Source of the DNA: Promicromonospora sukumoe 327MFSha3.1
GTDB lineage: Bacteria; Actinomycetota; Actinomycetes; Actinomycetales; Cellulomonadaceae
Assembly: GCF_000385135.1 (NCBI RefSeq)
Contig: NZ_ARQM01000010.1
Coordinates: 620,001 to 684,000, forward strand
Length of the DNA stretch: 64,000 nt
Reading direction: 5' to 3'
This document shows, in pieces, positions 49,286 through 57,752 of the stretch; position 1 is the first letter of the stretch, and every line of letters begins with the position of its first letter. Position numbers and translations under genes: made by a program. The notes below the pieces were generated by a model. It was given only the letters and a program-made list of their open reading frames with translations. It made no database searches and was not told the DNA's origin.

Positions 49286-50434
49286 ATGACCACCGAAACC
49301 ACCCTCCCGGACACCACCGCGACGGCAGGAACGACTGCCGGAAACGACGAGATCCGCCCGCCCGCAGAGGTCCGCTACGCCGCCGAGCTGGCGACGCTGG
49401 CCGCCTGGGACTCCGAGCGCGGGCACGAGCTTCCTCCGGGCTGGCGGCTCAGCCCGCGGGCCGTGCGGGCGTTCGTCGTCGGCTCCGACGAGCTCGGCGT
49501 GAGCCGCAAGTTCTACGGCGACGACCCGCTGGTGGACCGCGCCGTCGTCTCCCTGATGGGGCGCCAGGGCCTGATGCTCGTGGGCGAGCCGGGCACGGCC
49601 AAGTCGATGCTGTCGGAGCTGCTGTCGGCGGCGGTGTCGGGCAGCTCGACCCTGACGGTGCAGGGCACCGCGGGCACCACCGAGGACCACGTGCGGTACT
49701 CCTGGAACTACGCGCTGCTCGTGTCCGAGGGGCCGAGCGAGCGGTCGCTGGTGCCGTCGCCGATCTGCACCGGCATGCGCGAGGGCCGCGTCGTGCGCTT
49801 CGAGGAGATCACGCGCTGCGCCCCGGAGATCCAGGACACGCTCGTATCGATCCTGTCGGAGAAGCAGCTCATGGTCCCCGAGCTCGGCCCCGACGCGCGG
49901 GTCGCGGCCCGACCGGGGTTCACCGTGATCGCGACCGCGAACCTGAAGGACCGCGGCGTCCACGAGATGTCGGCCGCCCTCAAGCGCCGGTTCAGCTTCG
50001 AGACCGTGGCCCCGGTGCGGGACCGGGCGTTCGAGATCGAGCTGGTGCAGCGTCAGCTCGCGGCCGAGCTCGGCCCTGAGGGCGACCGGCCCGAGGTCCC
50101 GCGCGACGTGCTCGAGGTGCTGGTCACCGTGTTCCAGGACCTGCGCACGGGCAGCACCCGCGAGGGCGCGCCGGTCAAGCGGCCGGAGACGGTCATGTCG
50201 ACGGCCGAGGCCGTCAACGTCGCCGTCGCGGCGTCGCTGGAGGCCCGGTACCTGGGCGACGGCACCGTGACCGCGGCCGAGGTCGCGCGGCAGGTCGCCG
50301 GCGTTGCGCTCAAGGGCGAGGAGGAGGACGCGCGTCGGCTGCGGCACTACGTCGACAACGTGGTGCGCGAGCGCGCCCGGACCGACGCGCGCTGGAAGGC
50401 GTTCTTCACCGCGGCAGAGCCGCTGTGGCGGTGA
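49286..50434 (+). CDS. MoxR-family AAA+ ATPase (YehL-like)
   Basis: The 382-residue AAA+ protein has Walker A GEPGTAKS at residues 100-107, Walker B VVRFEE at 169-174 (EE instead of the usual DE), sensor 1 at ATAN (216-219), and the arginine region ALKRRFSFET around 230-240. The MoxR family acts as a chaperone-like activator with VWA proteins. YehL is one of its recognised subfamilies, and the neighbours here match that set. The first ~30 residues are a threonine-rich low-complexity tail. ATG 49286 has GAAGGA four bases upstream. It starts the four-gene operon with coupled stops. Confidence 0.92.
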   Translation: MTTETTLPDTTATAGTTAGNDEIRPPAEVRYAAELATLAAWDSERGHELPPGWRLSPRAVRAFVVGSDELGVSRKFYGDDPLVDRAVVSLMGRQGLMLVGEPGTAKSMLSELLSAAVSGSSTLTVQGTAGTTEDHVRYSWNYALLVSEGPSERSLVPSPICTGMREGRVVRFEEITRCAPEIQDTLVSILSEKQLMVPELGPDARVAARPGFTVIATANLKDRGVHEMSAALKRRFSFETVAPVRDRAFEIELVQRQLAAELGPEGDRPEVPRDVLEVLVTVFQDLRTGSTREGAPVKRPETVMSTAEAVNVAVAASLEARYLGDGTVTAAEVARQVAGVALKGEEEDARRLRHYVDNVVRERARTDARWKAFFTAAEPLWR

Positions 50435-53400
50435 CGGGCGGGGGCGCGGCGGCGGGCGTCGGCGCGGCGCCGGACGGCGGAGCAGTGACGTACGGCGGAG
50501 CGGTGACGTACGGCGGAGCGGTGACGTACGGCGGAGCGGTGTCTGCTGGTGGGGCCGGTGCCGCACGCGCGGGCGCCGTCGGGGACCGCCGGCGCGCCGA
50601 TGCCGTCTGGGAGGCGGCTCCTCAGCGCCTGCGTGCGGCCGCGGACGCCGTCGGCGGGCTGCGTGCCGACCGCGGCGTCTACTTCGCGCCGGTGCGGCAC
50701 CACAGCCCGGCGTGCGCCGTGGCGGTGCGCGCCGCGATCGAGGAGCTGCGGCCGGCGGCCGTCCTCATCGAGGGGCCCGAGGAGTTCACGCGGCTCATCC
50801 CGGACCTGCTGCACGAGGCGACGCGACCGCCGATCGCGGTGCTGAGCCTCGGCGGCTCCGGGTCCGGTTCGTCGGCGGAGGACTCCGAGTCCGGCGGCGG
50901 CTCCGGCTTCTACCCGCTCGCCTCCTTCTCCCCGGAGTGGGTGGCCCTGCACGCGGGGCGCGACGTCGGCGCCGAGCTCCGGTTCATCGACCGGTCCTTC
51001 GGCGAGCGGTCGGCGGCGGAGCGCGCTGTGTCCGGGCGGGGTGGGCCGGGGCCGGGCGGGTCCGGTACTGGAGGGTCCGGACCCAACGGTGCTGGTCCGA
51101 ACGGTGCTGGTCCGAACGGTGCTGGTCCGAATGGTGCTGGTCCGAACGGTGGCGGTTCGGGCGCCGGAGGGGCCGATGCCGAGCCCGATCCCTTCGCGCG
51201 CACGCTGATGTCCGAGCGGTACCTGGCGCACTCCGAGGCGGTCGCCGCGCTCGCGCGCCGGCTCGGGTGCCGGGACCACGACGAGGTCTGGGACCACCTG
51301 TTCGAGTCGCGGTCGAGCGCCGAGCTGGCCGACTGGCGGGCCGTCTTCGACGACGTCTTCGCGTGGGCGGCGCTCGCGCGTCTCGACTACGAGGAGGGCG
51401 TGCTCGCCGCCGACGGTTCCCTGGACCGAGAGGCGCGCATGGCCGCTCGCGTCGCCGAGGCCGCGGCCGAGGTTACGGCCGAGGTCGCGACCGAGGTCGC
51501 GGGCGCGGCGAGCGGGCCGGTGCTCGTGGTGACCGGCGCCTTCCACACGCTCGCGCTGGTGGAGGCGCTGTCCGGCGCGGCGGAGGGCGCCCCGGTGCGC
51601 GACCGCCAGCCGGAGGGCGGCTTCGGCCCGGTCGCGGAGGGCGAGGCGTGGCTCGTGCGGTACGACCACGAACGGCTCGACGGTCTCCGCGGATACGGCG
51701 CGGGCATGCCCTCGCCGGGCTACTACGAGCGCCTGCACGCGGCACACCTCCGGGAGCTCGCGGTCCGCGGTGTGTTCGTCGGTGGCGCGCTCGACGGTGG
51801 CGTGCGCGACGCCGCTGTCGTTGGCACGGCCGGCGGTGGTGATGTTGGCGCGGCCGGCGGCGCTGTCGTCGGCGCTGTCGGCGGTGCTGCCGGCAAGGCG
51901 CCCGGCCGGAAGGGCCGCAAGTCGGCGGCGGCACGTGCTGTGCCCGACTCCGTCCCCGGTGCCGCGACCGGTGCTGTTGCCGGCGTGACCAGCGCTGCCG
52001 TGGCCTCCGGACCGGTCGGCGCCCGCGCGCTCGCCGCCGAGATCCTGGTCGACGTCGCCCGCGGCGCCGTCGAACGGGGCCACGCGGTGAGCCTGCCGCA
52101 GGTCAGCGCCGCAGCCGAGTCGGCCACCCGGCTCGCGGACCTGCGCGAGCGGGCCTTCGCGGGTCGCACCGACCTGCTCGACGCGATGCGTTCGTGCTAC
52201 GTGCAGGACGACGGCGGCGTCGGCGGGCCGGGTGAGCCCGAACGCCCGCTGGGACTGGCGATCGCGGAGGTGTTCGGCGGGCGGGCGCTCGGCGAGGTGC
52301 CGCCGGGTAGCGCGTCCCCGCCGCTCGTGCGCGACGTGCGCGAGCGGGTGCGCGCGGTTCGGCTCGTCGTCGACGACTCGCTCCCGCGCACGGCCCGCCT
52401 GGACGCGCGCCGCACGGCGTCGCATCGGGCCAAGCGTCAGGTGCTGGCCCTGCTCGACTTCGTCGGGGCCGGCTTCGGACAGCTCGTCTCGGGGCCCGAC
52501 CACGTGGCCGGCCGAGGCCTCGGCCTGATCACGGAGGAGTGGCAGTACTGCTGGACGCCGCTCGTCGAGGCGCGTCTCGTGGAGATGGTGCACCTCGGCG
52601 CCACGCTGGAGGCCGTCGCCGTCGCCCGGCTGACCGAGGCGGAGGCACGACTGTCGGGCGCCGGAGCGGGGTCGGGCGCAGGGTCGGGGGCTGCCTCCGG
52701 AACGGGTTCGGCGACGGGGTCTGTGTCCGGTACCGGGTCCGCGTCGGTCGACGCTCTCGCCCGGCTCGTCGCGCAGGCGCTGGTGATCGGCATGGGCTCG
52801 CACCTGCCGCGGATCGTCTCCCTGCTGCGCGTCACCCTGGACACCGACCGCGACGTCGACTCCGTCGTCTCGGGCGCGCGCCGGCTGCTCGGCCTGTGGG
52901 AGGCGCGGGTCGAGCTGGGCGCCGAAGAGTACGCGGGCGAGCTGCTCGACCTCGTGAGCCAGGCGCTTGCCACGGCCGCCTACCTGGTCAACGACCTGGG
53001 CAAGGTGCGCGCCGAGGACGAGGACGCCGCGATCGGCACCCTGATCGGCCTGCGTTCCCTCCTGCGCGACGCGGCGGCGGCCGACGACACGTTGGCTGAC
53101 GGCGTGCCGGCTGGCGGCGTACTGGCTGACAGCGCTGCGGCGAGCGGCGCTGTGGCAGGCAATCCAGTCGCTGATGATGCAGCCGTTGGCGATGCGACTG
53201 CCGACGGTGCAGCCGCCGACGGTGCAGCCGTTGGCAAGGCAGCCGCCGGCGCCGACTGGGCAACGGTCGGCGCGGTGAACCGCCTCGCCGTCGCACGCGA
53301 GCTGGCACGACTGCGCGACGACGAGAACACCGCCCCAGCGGTGGCCGGCGCCCTTCTCGCCCTTGGCTTCACGGACGGTGAGGTGGCCGACGACGTCCTG

Positions 53401-53922
53401 GTCACGCGGGTGCGTGGGGCCCTGGCCGCGGGCGCCGACCCAGGCGCCGCCGTGCGGTTCCTGGGCGGCGTCATGCGGGCGGCGCCGGACCTGATCCTGC
53501 ACACCCCGGAGATGTTCGACGCCGTCGACGAAGCCTTGCGCACGCTGGAGGGCGGCGCGTTCCTGGCGGTGCTGCCCGACCTGCGGCGGGCCTTCACGTG
53601 GCTGCGCCCCACCGAGACGCACCGGCTGGCCAAGCGGGTCGCGGAGCGGACGGGAGCGCGGGTCGACCAGGTGGACGTGCGGGTCGCGCTGTCCGAGGAG
53701 GACCTCGTCACCGGCCTGGCCCTGGACCGCGAGCTGGCGGCGGTGCTGGAGCGGGACGGTCTGGCCCACTGGGTCGCCGGAACTGACGCCTCCGGAGCTG
53801 GCACCCCAGGAAGTGACGCCCCAGGAAGTGACGCCCCCGGAACTGACGCCGCTGCAACTGAAGCCGCCGCAACTGACATGGAGAGTGCCGTGGGCACCAC
53901 CCCGGCAGGAGGAGAAGCATGA
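50431..53922 (+). CDS. DUF5682 (YehM-like) protein
   Basis: The 1163-residue protein shows the DUF5682 opening signature VYFAPVRHHSPACAVAVRAAIEELRPAAVLIEGPEEFTRLIPDLL at about residues 83-130, with a large mixed alpha/beta body (VVTGAFHTLALVEALSG; GLITEEWQYCWTPLVEARLVEM). Its function is unknown, though it is always next to MoxR and VWA proteins. It is unusually long because of several low-complexity linkers, including an 18-bp repeat at 50485-50538 and a 15-bp repeat at 51088-51147. GTG 50431 overlaps the moxR stop (GTGA); GTG 50425 is a possible alternative. Confidence 0.87.
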   Translation: MTGGGAAAGVGAAPDGGAVTYGGAVTYGGAVTYGGAVSAGGAGAARAGAVGDRRRADAVWEAAPQRLRAAADAVGGLRADRGVYFAPVRHHSPACAVAVRAAIEELRPAAVLIEGPEEFTRLIPDLLHEATRPPIAVLSLGGSGSGSSAEDSESGGGSGFYPLASFSPEWVALHAGRDVGAELRFIDRSFGERSAAERAVSGRGGPGPGGSGTGGSGPNGAGPNGAGPNGAGPNGAGPNGGGSGAGGADAEPDPFARTLMSERYLAHSEAVAALARRLGCRDHDEVWDHLFESRSSAELADWRAVFDDVFAWAALARLDYEEGVLAADGSLDREARMAARVAEAAAEVTAEVATEVAGAASGPVLVVTGAFHTLALVEALSGAAEGAPVRDRQPEGGFGPVAEGEAWLVRYDHERLDGLRGYGAGMPSPGYYERLHAAHLRELAVRGVFVGGALDGGVRDAAVVGTAGGGDVGAAGGAVVGAVGGAAGKAPGRKGRKSAAARAVPDSVPGAATGAVAGVTSAAVASGPVGARALAAEILVDVARGAVERGHAVSLPQVSAAAESATRLADLRERAFAGRTDLLDAMRSCYVQDDGGVGGPGEPERPLGLAIAEVFGGRALGEVPPGSASPPLVRDVRERVRAVRLVVDDSLPRTARLDARRTASHRAKRQVLALLDFVGAGFGQLVSGPDHVAGRGLGLITEEWQYCWTPLVEARLVEMVHLGATLEAVAVARLTEAEARLSGAGAGSGAGSGAASGTGSATGSVSGTGSASVDALARLVAQALVIGMGSHLPRIVSLLRVTLDTDRDVDSVVSGARRLLGLWEARVELGAEEYAGELLDLVSQALATAAYLVNDLGKVRAEDEDAAIGTLIGLRSLLRDAAAADDTLADGVPAGGVLADSAAASGAVAGNPVADDAAVGDATADGAAADGAAVGKAAAGADWATVGAVNRLAVARELARLRDDENTAPAVAGALLALGFTDGEVADDVLVTRVRGALAAGADPGAAVRFLGGVMRAAPDLILHTPEMFDAVDEALRTLEGGAFLAVLPDLRRAFTWLRPTETHRLAKRVAERTGARVDQVDVRVALSEEDLVTGLALDRELAAVLERDGLAHWVAGTDASGAGTPGSDAPGSDAPGTDAAATEAAATDMESAVGTTPAGGEA
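50485..50538 (+). repeat. 18-bp in-frame tandem repeat
   Basis: Three exact copies of GTGACGTACGGCGGAGCG encode VTYGGA repeats near the N terminus of the DUF5682 protein. Confidence 0.88.
51088..51147 (+). repeat. 15-bp in-frame tandem repeat
   Basis: Four copies of GGTGCTGGTCCGAAC (one with a C-to-T change) encode GAGPN repeats, a flexible linker in the DUF5682 protein. Confidence 0.88.
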
Positions 53923-55307
53923 GCACGATCGATCGGACGCAGTCCGATCCGGTGGTGGACGCGTCAGCGACCCGCCCTGAGCCCGGCTCCCAGTCCGGCT
54001 CCGAGTCCGGTTCCGAGTTCGGTTCCGCCGTCGACCCCGGGTCCGGCAGCGGATCGGGTCCCGTATCCCCGACGTCCGCCTCCCCGACGTCCGCTTCCCC
54101 GACGTCGGTGTCGCCGCCAGCCGGGTTGGCAGCGGGACTGGCGGTATCGGACGACGAGGCCGCCCGTCGCTGGCGCCTGGTCCTGGGCCGGTACGCCGCC
54201 GACGAGCTGCAGGTGGGGCAGCAGGACCAGGGGCTGGAGCGGTCCCTGCGGTACCTGTACGACCGCGAGTACACGGCCCGCGGGCACCGCGTCGGCCGGG
54301 ATGGACCAGGCGGCGAGGGCGGCGGGCGCAGCGGCGGCGGTGCGGGGCTGGGCGGTTCCCAGCCGCACGGCGTCGACGTCACCGCGCTCGGCTGGCTCAA
54401 CGAGGCCGGCAGCCTGTTCCCGCGCGAGACCTTCGAGCGCATGCAGGTCGACGCCGTGAGCCGGTACGGCCTCACCGAGCTGCTGCAGGACGAGACCGCC
54501 CTCGAGACCCTCGAGCCGTCGCGCGAGCTCGCGGTCGCGATGCTGCAGGTGCGCGGCGCCCTGAACGACCAGGCCGCGACCGGCCTGCGCCGAATCATCC
54601 GCCGGGTCGTCGACGACGTCGTGAAGCGGCTACGGCCGCGGTTCACCACCGCGGTCAACGGCCGCATCGACCGGTCGCGCCGCTCGATGCACCGCGTCGC
54701 GCGGAACTTCGACTGGAAGCGCACCCTCCGCGCCAACCTCGGCCGGGTCGACGCGGACGGCCGGATGATGGTGCAGGACGTCCGCTTCTCCGCGCGGGCC
54801 AAGCGCACCCTGACCTGGGACGTCATCCTGCTGGTCGACCAGTCGGGATCGATGGCGCCCTCGCTGCTGTACTCCGCGGTGTGCGCGGGGATCCTGTCGG
54901 GCCTGCCCGGCATCAACGTGCAGCTCTACCTGTTCGACACCTCGGTGGTGGACATGTCGCACCTGGCCGCCGACCCCGTCGAGGTGCTGATGACCGCGCA
55001 GCTCGGCGGCGGCACCGACATCGCGCGCGCTGTGCGGCACGCCGAGCAGCAGGTCCGCAACCCGTCCCGGACCGTCGTGGCGCTGGTGAGCGACTTCTAC
55101 GAGGGCGGATCGGTGTCCAGCCTGCTGACGACGGTGCGGCGGATGGCTTCCTCCGGCGTCACCATGCTCGGGCTCGCCGCCCTGGACGAGGCGGCGGAGC
55201 CCGTCTACGACCAGGGCACGGCCCGGCACCTGGCCGAGTGCGGCATGGAGGTCGCCGCCCTGACGCCCGAACGATTCGCCGAGTGGCTGGGGGAGGTGCT
55301 CTCGTGA
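53919..55307 (+). CDS. VWA domain protein (YehP/CoxE-like)
   Basis: The 462-residue protein has a serine/proline-rich N-terminal tail of about 70 residues, a helical middle region, and a VWA domain from about residue 300 with a complete MIDAS: DQSGSM (D307), GGGTDI (T366) and SDFYEGG (D392). A divalent metal would bind there and mediate contacts with partners. The ATG overlaps the DUF5682 stop by four bases (ATGA). VWA proteins of this group form the classical partner of MoxR ATPases. Confidence 0.92.
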   Translation: MSTIDRTQSDPVVDASATRPEPGSQSGSESGSEFGSAVDPGSGSGSGPVSPTSASPTSASPTSVSPPAGLAAGLAVSDDEAARRWRLVLGRYAADELQVGQQDQGLERSLRYLYDREYTARGHRVGRDGPGGEGGGRSGGGAGLGGSQPHGVDVTALGWLNEAGSLFPRETFERMQVDAVSRYGLTELLQDETALETLEPSRELAVAMLQVRGALNDQAATGLRRIIRRVVDDVVKRLRPRFTTAVNGRIDRSRRSMHRVARNFDWKRTLRANLGRVDADGRMMVQDVRFSARAKRTLTWDVILLVDQSGSMAPSLLYSAVCAGILSGLPGINVQLYLFDTSVVDMSHLAADPVEVLMTAQLGGGTDIARAVRHAEQQVRNPSRTVVALVSDFYEGGSVSSLLTTVRRMASSGVTMLGLAALDEAAEPVYDQGTARHLAECGMEVAALTPERFAEWLGEVLS

Positions 55308-57409
55308 GCGAGAAGCAGACCTACGCCTGGGCGGCGCCGTACGCCGGCCTGGACGATGACGCGCTCAAGGCGCTCGGCAACCCGGGCCTCCTGCGTCGCG
55401 CCCGCAAGGACACCGTGACCGAGGTGTCGCACGACGCCAAGGGCGCGGTCCTCGACGTGTCCGGGGTGACCGTCCGCGTGGACGGCCGCGGTCCCGCGGC
55501 GGTCTCGTGCGACTGCCCGACGGCGGGCGTGTGCCAGCACGTGCTGACCGCCTGCCTGTGGGCGGTCGGGGTCGCGCCCGAGGCGCCGCCCGTCGGTGCG
55601 GGGCAGTCTGGTGCGGCACAGACTGGTGCGGCGCCGTCTGGTGCGGGGCAGGCCGGTTCGACGTCGGTCGTGGCGCAGTCGGTGCCCAGGTCGGCGGGGG
55701 CGAGCGCGGAGCCCGGCGATTCGGGGGAGCCCGGCGTCGGTGCTCCCGGTGTTCCTGCCGCTCCCGGTGCCCCTGCTGCTCTCGGTGCACCGGGAGCTTC
55801 GGCCGGGTACGGATCGGTTGGTTCCGGAGCGACGGCCGCAGGTTCTGAGATGTCGGCGAAGCGCGGCCCGACCCCGGCAGTGCTCAAGCGCCGCCGGGAG
55901 GCGCTCGCGGAGGTGCGCGACGTCGTCGGACGGCTCATGTCGGGTGGCCTGTCCCACCTCGGCTCCGACGACGCCGAGTCGCTGACCGCGCTGGCCGGCC
56001 GGGTGCGGGTCGCCGGGTTCGACCAGGTCGCGCCCGAGCGGGTCGGCAACGTGCGGTTCCACAGCCTCGTCAAGGTCGCCGGAGGCATGGTCGCGGGCCT
56101 TGCCGGTCGCGACGACGCCGTCACCGAGTCCGACCTGCTCGACGTCCTCGCCGAGGTCTGGGCGATGTGCGAGGTGCTGGAGCGGGCGACGGACCCGGCC
56201 GCTGCCGGAACCGGTGCCGGCGGTGCTGGTGCCGGCAGTGCTGGTTCCGGCAGTGCTGGTGCCGGCGGTGGTGACGCTGGCGGTACTGGCGCCGGCCCGG
56301 TCGGCACCACCGCGTCCGGCAAGGGCAAGGGCAAGGGCAAGGACGCCGACGATGAGGCGGACATCGCGCGCTGGGTGCCGCTCGGGGCCCGGTGGTGGAC
56401 CTCGCAGAGCGGTTCGCGCGGTCTGGCCTACCTGGGCTGGGACGCCGAAACCGAATCAGGTGCGCACTCCGTGCTCGACTCCGGCCAGGTGCGTCAGGCC
56501 GTGACGGGGCGCCCCTCGGGCACCGACCCGCGGTTCCAGCGCAGCTGGACCAGCCCGCTGTTGTGGAACAGGTCCCTGAGCACGCTGTGCGAGGGCGCGT
56601 TCGCCCTGACCAGGGTGCGCACCAAGCCGGACGGCAGCCTCGGCGCCGGCGGTACCCCGGTGCACCAGCGCCTGGAGGGCGACGGGTTCGACCTCGACGA
56701 GCTCCGCGTGATCGCGGAGCGCACCGGCGCGGGGGTACAGCCGCGCGACGTCGTCGGGTTCGGACGCCGTCCCGCCAACGTCCGGCTGGTGCTGGTGCGC
56801 GACGTCGGCGAGGTCGGCATCGACGAGGTGCGGCAGGAGCTGACGCTTTCTGTTGTCACCTCGGAGGGCGACGCCCGGTTGCTGCGACTGCCGGTCGCGG
56901 GCGAGCAGGCGGTCCAGACGCTGCTGTCGGTCCGGTCCAAGCTGGTCGCGGTGACGATCGAGCGCCGCGAGGAACGGGACGAGCCGGTCGGCCTCTTCGT
57001 GCGCGACAAGAAGGGGGCGATCAGGCTGGTCAGCCCTACGATCACCCCCGCGTGGTCGCTCGAGAGCAGCTACTGGGACTTCTGGCGCCGGCGGCTGCGA
57101 AAGCTCAAGGCTCAGGCGTCCTCGGCCAAGACGGTGCGTCCGGCGCCGGCCCCACCGGCCCCGGTGCGCCGCGTGACGTTGCTGCTGGGCGACGTCCTGC
57201 TGGCCGCTGCCGCGACAGGTCGGCCAGCGCTCACGACACGGCAGCGGTCCGACATCGAGCAGGCGCGCACCCTGGCCCGGGACCTTGGCCTCACGACCCT
57301 GGAGCGTACGGCCCAGGGTCTGCTGGCCGGCGACCTGACTCCGCCCGCGGTGCTGCACGCCGCGTTCGTGGTGGGCCGAGCGCGAGCGGTGGCAGACGTG
57401 GCGGGCTGA
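55304..57409 (+). CDS. SWIM zinc finger protein (YehQ-like)
   Basis: The 701-residue protein carries a SWIM zinc finger with ligands C69, C71, C77 and H79 (CDCPTAGVCQH), which in other proteins binds DNA or proteins. A long alanine/glycine/proline linker (about residues 92-180) and another low-complexity linker near residues 300-350 separate this from a C-terminal mixed alpha/beta region (WWTSQSGSRGLAYLGWDAETESGAHSVLDSGQVR; LELSVVTSEG-like strands). GTG 55304 overlaps the VWA stop (GTGA). The order MoxR-DUF5682-VWA-SWIM matches the E. coli yehL-yehM-yehP-yehQ genes. Confidence 0.88.
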   Translation: MSEKQTYAWAAPYAGLDDDALKALGNPGLLRRARKDTVTEVSHDAKGAVLDVSGVTVRVDGRGPAAVSCDCPTAGVCQHVLTACLWAVGVAPEAPPVGAGQSGAAQTGAAPSGAGQAGSTSVVAQSVPRSAGASAEPGDSGEPGVGAPGVPAAPGAPAALGAPGASAGYGSVGSGATAAGSEMSAKRGPTPAVLKRRREALAEVRDVVGRLMSGGLSHLGSDDAESLTALAGRVRVAGFDQVAPERVGNVRFHSLVKVAGGMVAGLAGRDDAVTESDLLDVLAEVWAMCEVLERATDPAAAGTGAGGAGAGSAGSGSAGAGGGDAGGTGAGPVGTTASGKGKGKGKDADDEADIARWVPLGARWWTSQSGSRGLAYLGWDAETESGAHSVLDSGQVRQAVTGRPSGTDPRFQRSWTSPLLWNRSLSTLCEGAFALTRVRTKPDGSLGAGGTPVHQRLEGDGFDLDELRVIAERTGAGVQPRDVVGFGRRPANVRLVLVRDVGEVGIDEVRQELTLSVVTSEGDARLLRLPVAGEQAVQTLLSVRSKLVAVTIERREERDEPVGLFVRDKKGAIRLVSPTITPAWSLESSYWDFWRRRLRKLKAQASSAKTVRPAPAPPAPVRRVTLLLGDVLLAAAATGRPALTTRQRSDIEQARTLARDLGLTTLERTAQGLLAGDLTPPAVLHAAFVVGRARAVADVAG

Positions 57410-57752
57410 TCCGGTGGGCCGGGCGGACGGGCCCGGCCCGCCTGGCCTGGCTCGGCCCGACCGGCCTGGTCCGGTGCGGCCGGCTCAGCTCGACTGGCCT
57501 GACCCGACCTGACCTGACCTGACCGGCCCGACCGGCCCGACCTGACCTGACCGGACAGGCCTGCCCGACTGGCTCGGCCGGTCCGGCCTGCCCGACTGGC
57601 TCGGCTGGCCCGGTCTGGCCCGGCCCTCATCGAACGGCCCTGACCGAACGGCCCTGACCGAGTGGTCCTGACCGAGTGGTCCTGACCGAACCGGACCAGC
57701 CCTACCGGCTCGCTCTAGCTTGGTCGGTGCTGGTCCGGCTCGACCGGCCGGT
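57410..57752. repeat. Repeat-rich intergenic region
   Basis: This 343-base gap between convergent genes holds no credible gene. It contains CCTGA pentamer runs (57500-57555), a 21-bp direct repeat with 27-bp period (57558-57578 and 57585-57605), and a 14-bp tandem array of five units close to CGGCCCTGACCGAA (57621-57690). No clear simple terminator hairpin is visible. Confidence 0.82.
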
